A stretch of 8,530 bases of DNA from an uncultured Solobacterium sp. (GTDB lineage: Bacteria; Bacillota_I; Bacilli_A; Erysipelotrichales; Erysipelotrichaceae), in assembly GCA_938041275.1 (NCBI GenBank), contig CALISH010000038.1:1-8530 (forward strand), given 5' to 3'. The notes under the pieces were generated by a model. It saw only the letters and a program-made list of their open reading frames with translations. It had not been told where the DNA came from and ran no database searches. Shown piece after piece: positions 7,101 through 8,530 of the stretch. Each line of letters begins with the position of its first letter. Within the stretch, counting starts at the first letter, position 1. Both the position numbers and the translations under genes were made by a program.

Positions 7101-7874
7101 TTAAAATAGTGAATTTAACTTTTTGAAATAAGAAATTTTCTTTCCTTTGATCATGCGTACACGCTTTTGGTCACAAACGCGAATCTCGAACTCTTTTATA
7201 TCATCAATTGGATAAACATCAGAGTCTACACCAAGAATTGCTTTTTCAAAGCTTTCAGAACTTAACTTCACTCTAGTATCTTTACTTAATACGATTGGCG
7301 CATACAGTGAACGTGATTTACTATGATGGATACCTGCAATCTCTGAAAGCTCAATTAAATCTAAACCCTCTTGAATTACTGCTCCACCTAGAGAGCGATT
7401 ATATGCAGTAGAGCCAAGTTGTGTACATACACACATACCCGTACCACGGAATGTCTCTAAATATTCATCACTGAGATGAACATCTAAGATTTGTGTACGT
7501 GCAATGTTCTCAACACGGATTTCATTTACCGCATGGTAAATATTCCCATTTACTTCCGTTACAAGTAATGGATATTCGTTAATTTCATATTTTTCAGATA
7601 GGTACATTTCTAGTAATTCATCAACTTCATTATCATGATAATCCGTAAAAAATCCTAGTGTCCCTGTATGTAGACCTAAGAACTTCACATCTGGTATTCG
7701 TTCCATGTAATCATGAATTGCTTTGATGTAGGTTCCATCTCCACCAACCACAAATACTGTATCTGGATTTTCTTGGTTATATTCATATTGATGACTTTGT
7801 AATACTTGTTTGATTTTGTCACCAATCTGTTTTGATTGGTCATCAAATCTTGTTACGATTGCAAATTTTTCCAT
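7101..7874 (-). CDS. nadK: NAD kinase
   Basis: This enzyme phosphorylates NAD to NADP in the cytoplasm and is the main source of NADP for biosynthesis. It has 257 residues, typical of the short Gram-positive form. Motifs seen: the GGDGT phosphate-donor loop at 44-48 with the catalytic Asp46; GLHTGTLGFFTD (67-78), equivalent to the family GxNTGxLGF segment; the Asn117-Glu118 pair of the NAD site; and GSTAYN (154-159). The C-terminal beta-sandwich region is present. AAGGAAG lies six bases before the ATG at 7874. A GNAT gene ends 51 bp upstream and a PTS-like gene starts 12 bp downstream, so nadK heads or sits inside a small operon. Nothing essential is missing. Confidence 0.96.
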   Translation of the reverse strand: MEKFAIVTRFDDQSKQIGDKIKQVLQSHQYEYNQENPDTVFVVGGDGTYIKAIHDYMERIPDVKFLGLHTGTLGFFTDYHDNEVDELLEMYLSEKYEINEYPLLVTEVNGNIYHAVNEIRVENIARTQILDVHLSDEYLETFRGTGMCVCTQLGSTAYNRSLGGAVIQEGLDLIELSEIAGIHHSKSRSLYAPIVLSKDTRVKLSSESFEKAILGVDSDVYPIDDIKEFEIRVCDQKRVRMIKGKKISYFKKLNSLF

Positions 7875-7893
7875 AAGTTACTTCCTTGTTTGT

Positions 7894-7899
7894 ATTATA
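7894..7899 (-). promoter_or_regulatory. Possible -10 box of nadK
   Basis: TATAAT on the minus strand lies 19 bases before the nadK ATG, in the 51-bp gap after the GNAT gene. No good -35 is seen: candidates about 16-17 bp upstream, such as ATTTGG or TTTGGA, match weakly. The imperfect palindrome AATCCAAATGGATT (7914-7927) sits at that -35 position and overlaps the GNAT stop codon. It suggests a separate nadK promoter, but read-through from the GNAT gene is equally possible. Confidence 0.4.
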
Positions 7900-7925
7900 C
7901 ATCACATTGCTTGAATCCAAATGGA

Positions 7926-8366
7926 TTATAGACGTTTATATAATCTTGCACTCCAGAAATTCATCCCTACTTCATCAATATAAAAGTGCATGATTGCTTT
8001 CCAGTTTTTTGTGGCTGTACTTAACACCATCAAATCCAACCCTTTTTTCTTCAGTTCTTTTTCAAGGCTTTCCATCAATTGTTTCCCAATCGCACGTGAG
8101 CGATAAGATGGATGTACATAAAGTTCTTCTATCTCAAAGTAATGCATGTTTTTATCTATCACACTTATTTGTTTTTCTTGTATTTCTTCTTTACCAAAAA
8201 CATACGCTATCAGTTCATCATCATACGCTGCTAAGATATAACAATCTTGAAAGTCATCTTCCATGTTGGCACGATATCCGTAACAACTATCTTCTTTTTC
8301 CCACATCAAAGATAATTCTAATAGTCGTTTTGTGTCTGTGTATTTTGCTTCATGGATCGTGACCAT
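7926..8366 (-). CDS. GNAT-family N-acetyltransferase
   Basis: This 146-residue protein is a probable acetyl-CoA-dependent N-acetyltransferase; its substrate cannot be told from sequence. Seen: a beta strand YFEIEELYVHPSYR (76-89) running into the acetyl-CoA pyrophosphate loop R89-S-R-A-I-G-K95, which has Ala where the family often has Gly, then a basic helix. Near the C-terminus, NWKAIMHFY (121-129) is the usual Asn...Tyr motif of the family, followed by VGMNFWSARLYKRL. I start at 8366 and not at the in-frame ATG at 8393, because AGGAGG (8375-8380) stands eight bases before 8366. The upstream ATG has no ribosome binding site and lies about where transcription should begin. nadK follows 51 bp downstream on the same strand. 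Confidence 0.88.
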   Translation of the reverse strand: MVTIHEAKYTDTKRLLELSLMWEKEDSCYGYRANMEDDFQDCYILAAYDDELIAYVFGKEEIQEKQISVIDKNMHYFEIEELYVHPSYRSRAIGKQLMESLEKELKKKGLDLMVLSTATKNWKAIMHFYIDEVGMNFWSARLYKRL

Positions 8367-8374
8367 GGAAGATT

Positions 8375-8380
8375 CCTCCT
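8375..8380 (-). promoter_or_regulatory. Ribosome binding site deciding the GNAT start
   Basis: AAAGGAGG on the minus strand precedes the ATG at 8366-8364 by eight bases. No comparable site precedes the longer in-frame ATG at 8393, so the nine extra codons are probably untranslated leader. Confidence 0.85.
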
Positions 8381-8397
8381 TTACTTCATTCATATCT

Positions 8398-8403
8398 ATT
8401 ATA
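8398..8403 (-). promoter_or_regulatory. Possible -10 box of the GNAT gene
   Basis: TATAAT on the minus strand lies 31 bp before the chosen ATG and just downstream of a terminator. The -35 candidate at 17 bp spacing (TTTCGG, 8421-8426) is weak and overlaps the terminator U-tract. Transcription would start near 8391, which supports the shorter GNAT start. Confidence 0.5.
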
Positions 8404-8422
8404 TGTTTGATTTACATATTCC

Positions 8423-8463
8423 GAAACAAAAGAAAGCCTGCACCAGGAGAATCCCGATACAGG
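8423..8463 (-). terminator. Rho-independent terminator of an unseen gene to the right
   Basis: Read on the minus strand, CCTG...CAGG arms (8460-8463 and 8437-8440) enclose eight further pairs, three of them G-U wobbles, with a TTC loop. The stem is 12 bp and is followed by a pyrimidine tract CTTTCTTTTGTTTC. On the plus strand the wobbles become A-C mismatches, so it acts mainly in the minus direction, ending a gene that lies beyond 8530. Confidence 0.75.
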
Positions 8464-8530
8464 TTTTGTGATTATTGACTATATAAAATTAGTCGGGGTA
8501 AGTTATAACCTTTAAAGAAGTTTGTGGTGT
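8464..8530 (-). other. Tail of a possible minus-strand gene, not identified
   Basis: Upstream of the terminator, two minus-strand frames are open from the edge. One ends at a stop at 8472-8474 (about 19 codons, ending LPRLILYSQ). The other ends at 8489-8491 (about 13 codons). I cannot tell which, if either, is real, and I recognise no family. An inverted repeat GACTA/TAGTC (8477-8494, eight-base loop) lies in it. Confidence 0.25.

Noticed and set aside
7994..8362. 122-residue plus-strand open frame opposite the GNAT gene
   Set aside because: It is antisense to a gene with clear family motifs and a good ribosome binding site, and its own translation shows no recognisable motif.

Overview
The window comes from an AT-rich, low-GC Gram-positive bacterium (Bacillota). 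Strong AGGAGG-type ribosome binding sites, sigma-A-like TATAAT boxes and the flavour of the MutS, UvrA and NadK proteins support this. A lineage near Erysipelotrichia is my guess and is not proven by anything in the window. Coding density is high and no gene-free stretch exceeds about 215 bases.

Layout. From the left edge to 4072, the minus strand carries a DNA-repair pair: mutS (complete) followed by uvrA (its C-terminal part lies beyond the left edge). The mutS stop and uvrA start share one base (TAATG), so mismatch repair and nucleotide excision repair are probably co-transcribed and translationally coupled. mutS has an extended -10 promoter just upstream. On the plus strand, 4288-5493 encodes a solitary AAA_14/DUF4143-type ATPase. 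It is preceded by three 18-bp palindromes (TTTCGA-N6-TCGAAA) whose centres are exactly 40 bp apart. The last palindrome covers the -10 box of a good sigma-A promoter. A bidirectional hairpin terminator (5505-5537) separates this gene from the next block.

The right block is on the minus strand and is read GNAT acetyltransferase, then nadK (NAD kinase), then a glucose-family PTS EIIC-EIIB-like membrane protein. The last two are 12 bp apart and form a tight operon. The PTS-like protein has lost the EIIB phosphocysteine (Asp in its place), the TRLR arginines, the EIIC GITEP glutamate and the HH motif. It therefore looks like a pseudo-PTS permease or sensor rather than a working phosphotransferase. 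A minus-strand terminator (8423-8463) closes an unseen gene to the right.

The two observations most worth following are the phased operator array in front of the AAA ATPase, which suggests an autoregulated module, and the catalytically dead PTS protein coupled to NAD kinase. The other genes are ordinary housekeeping repair and cofactor genes.
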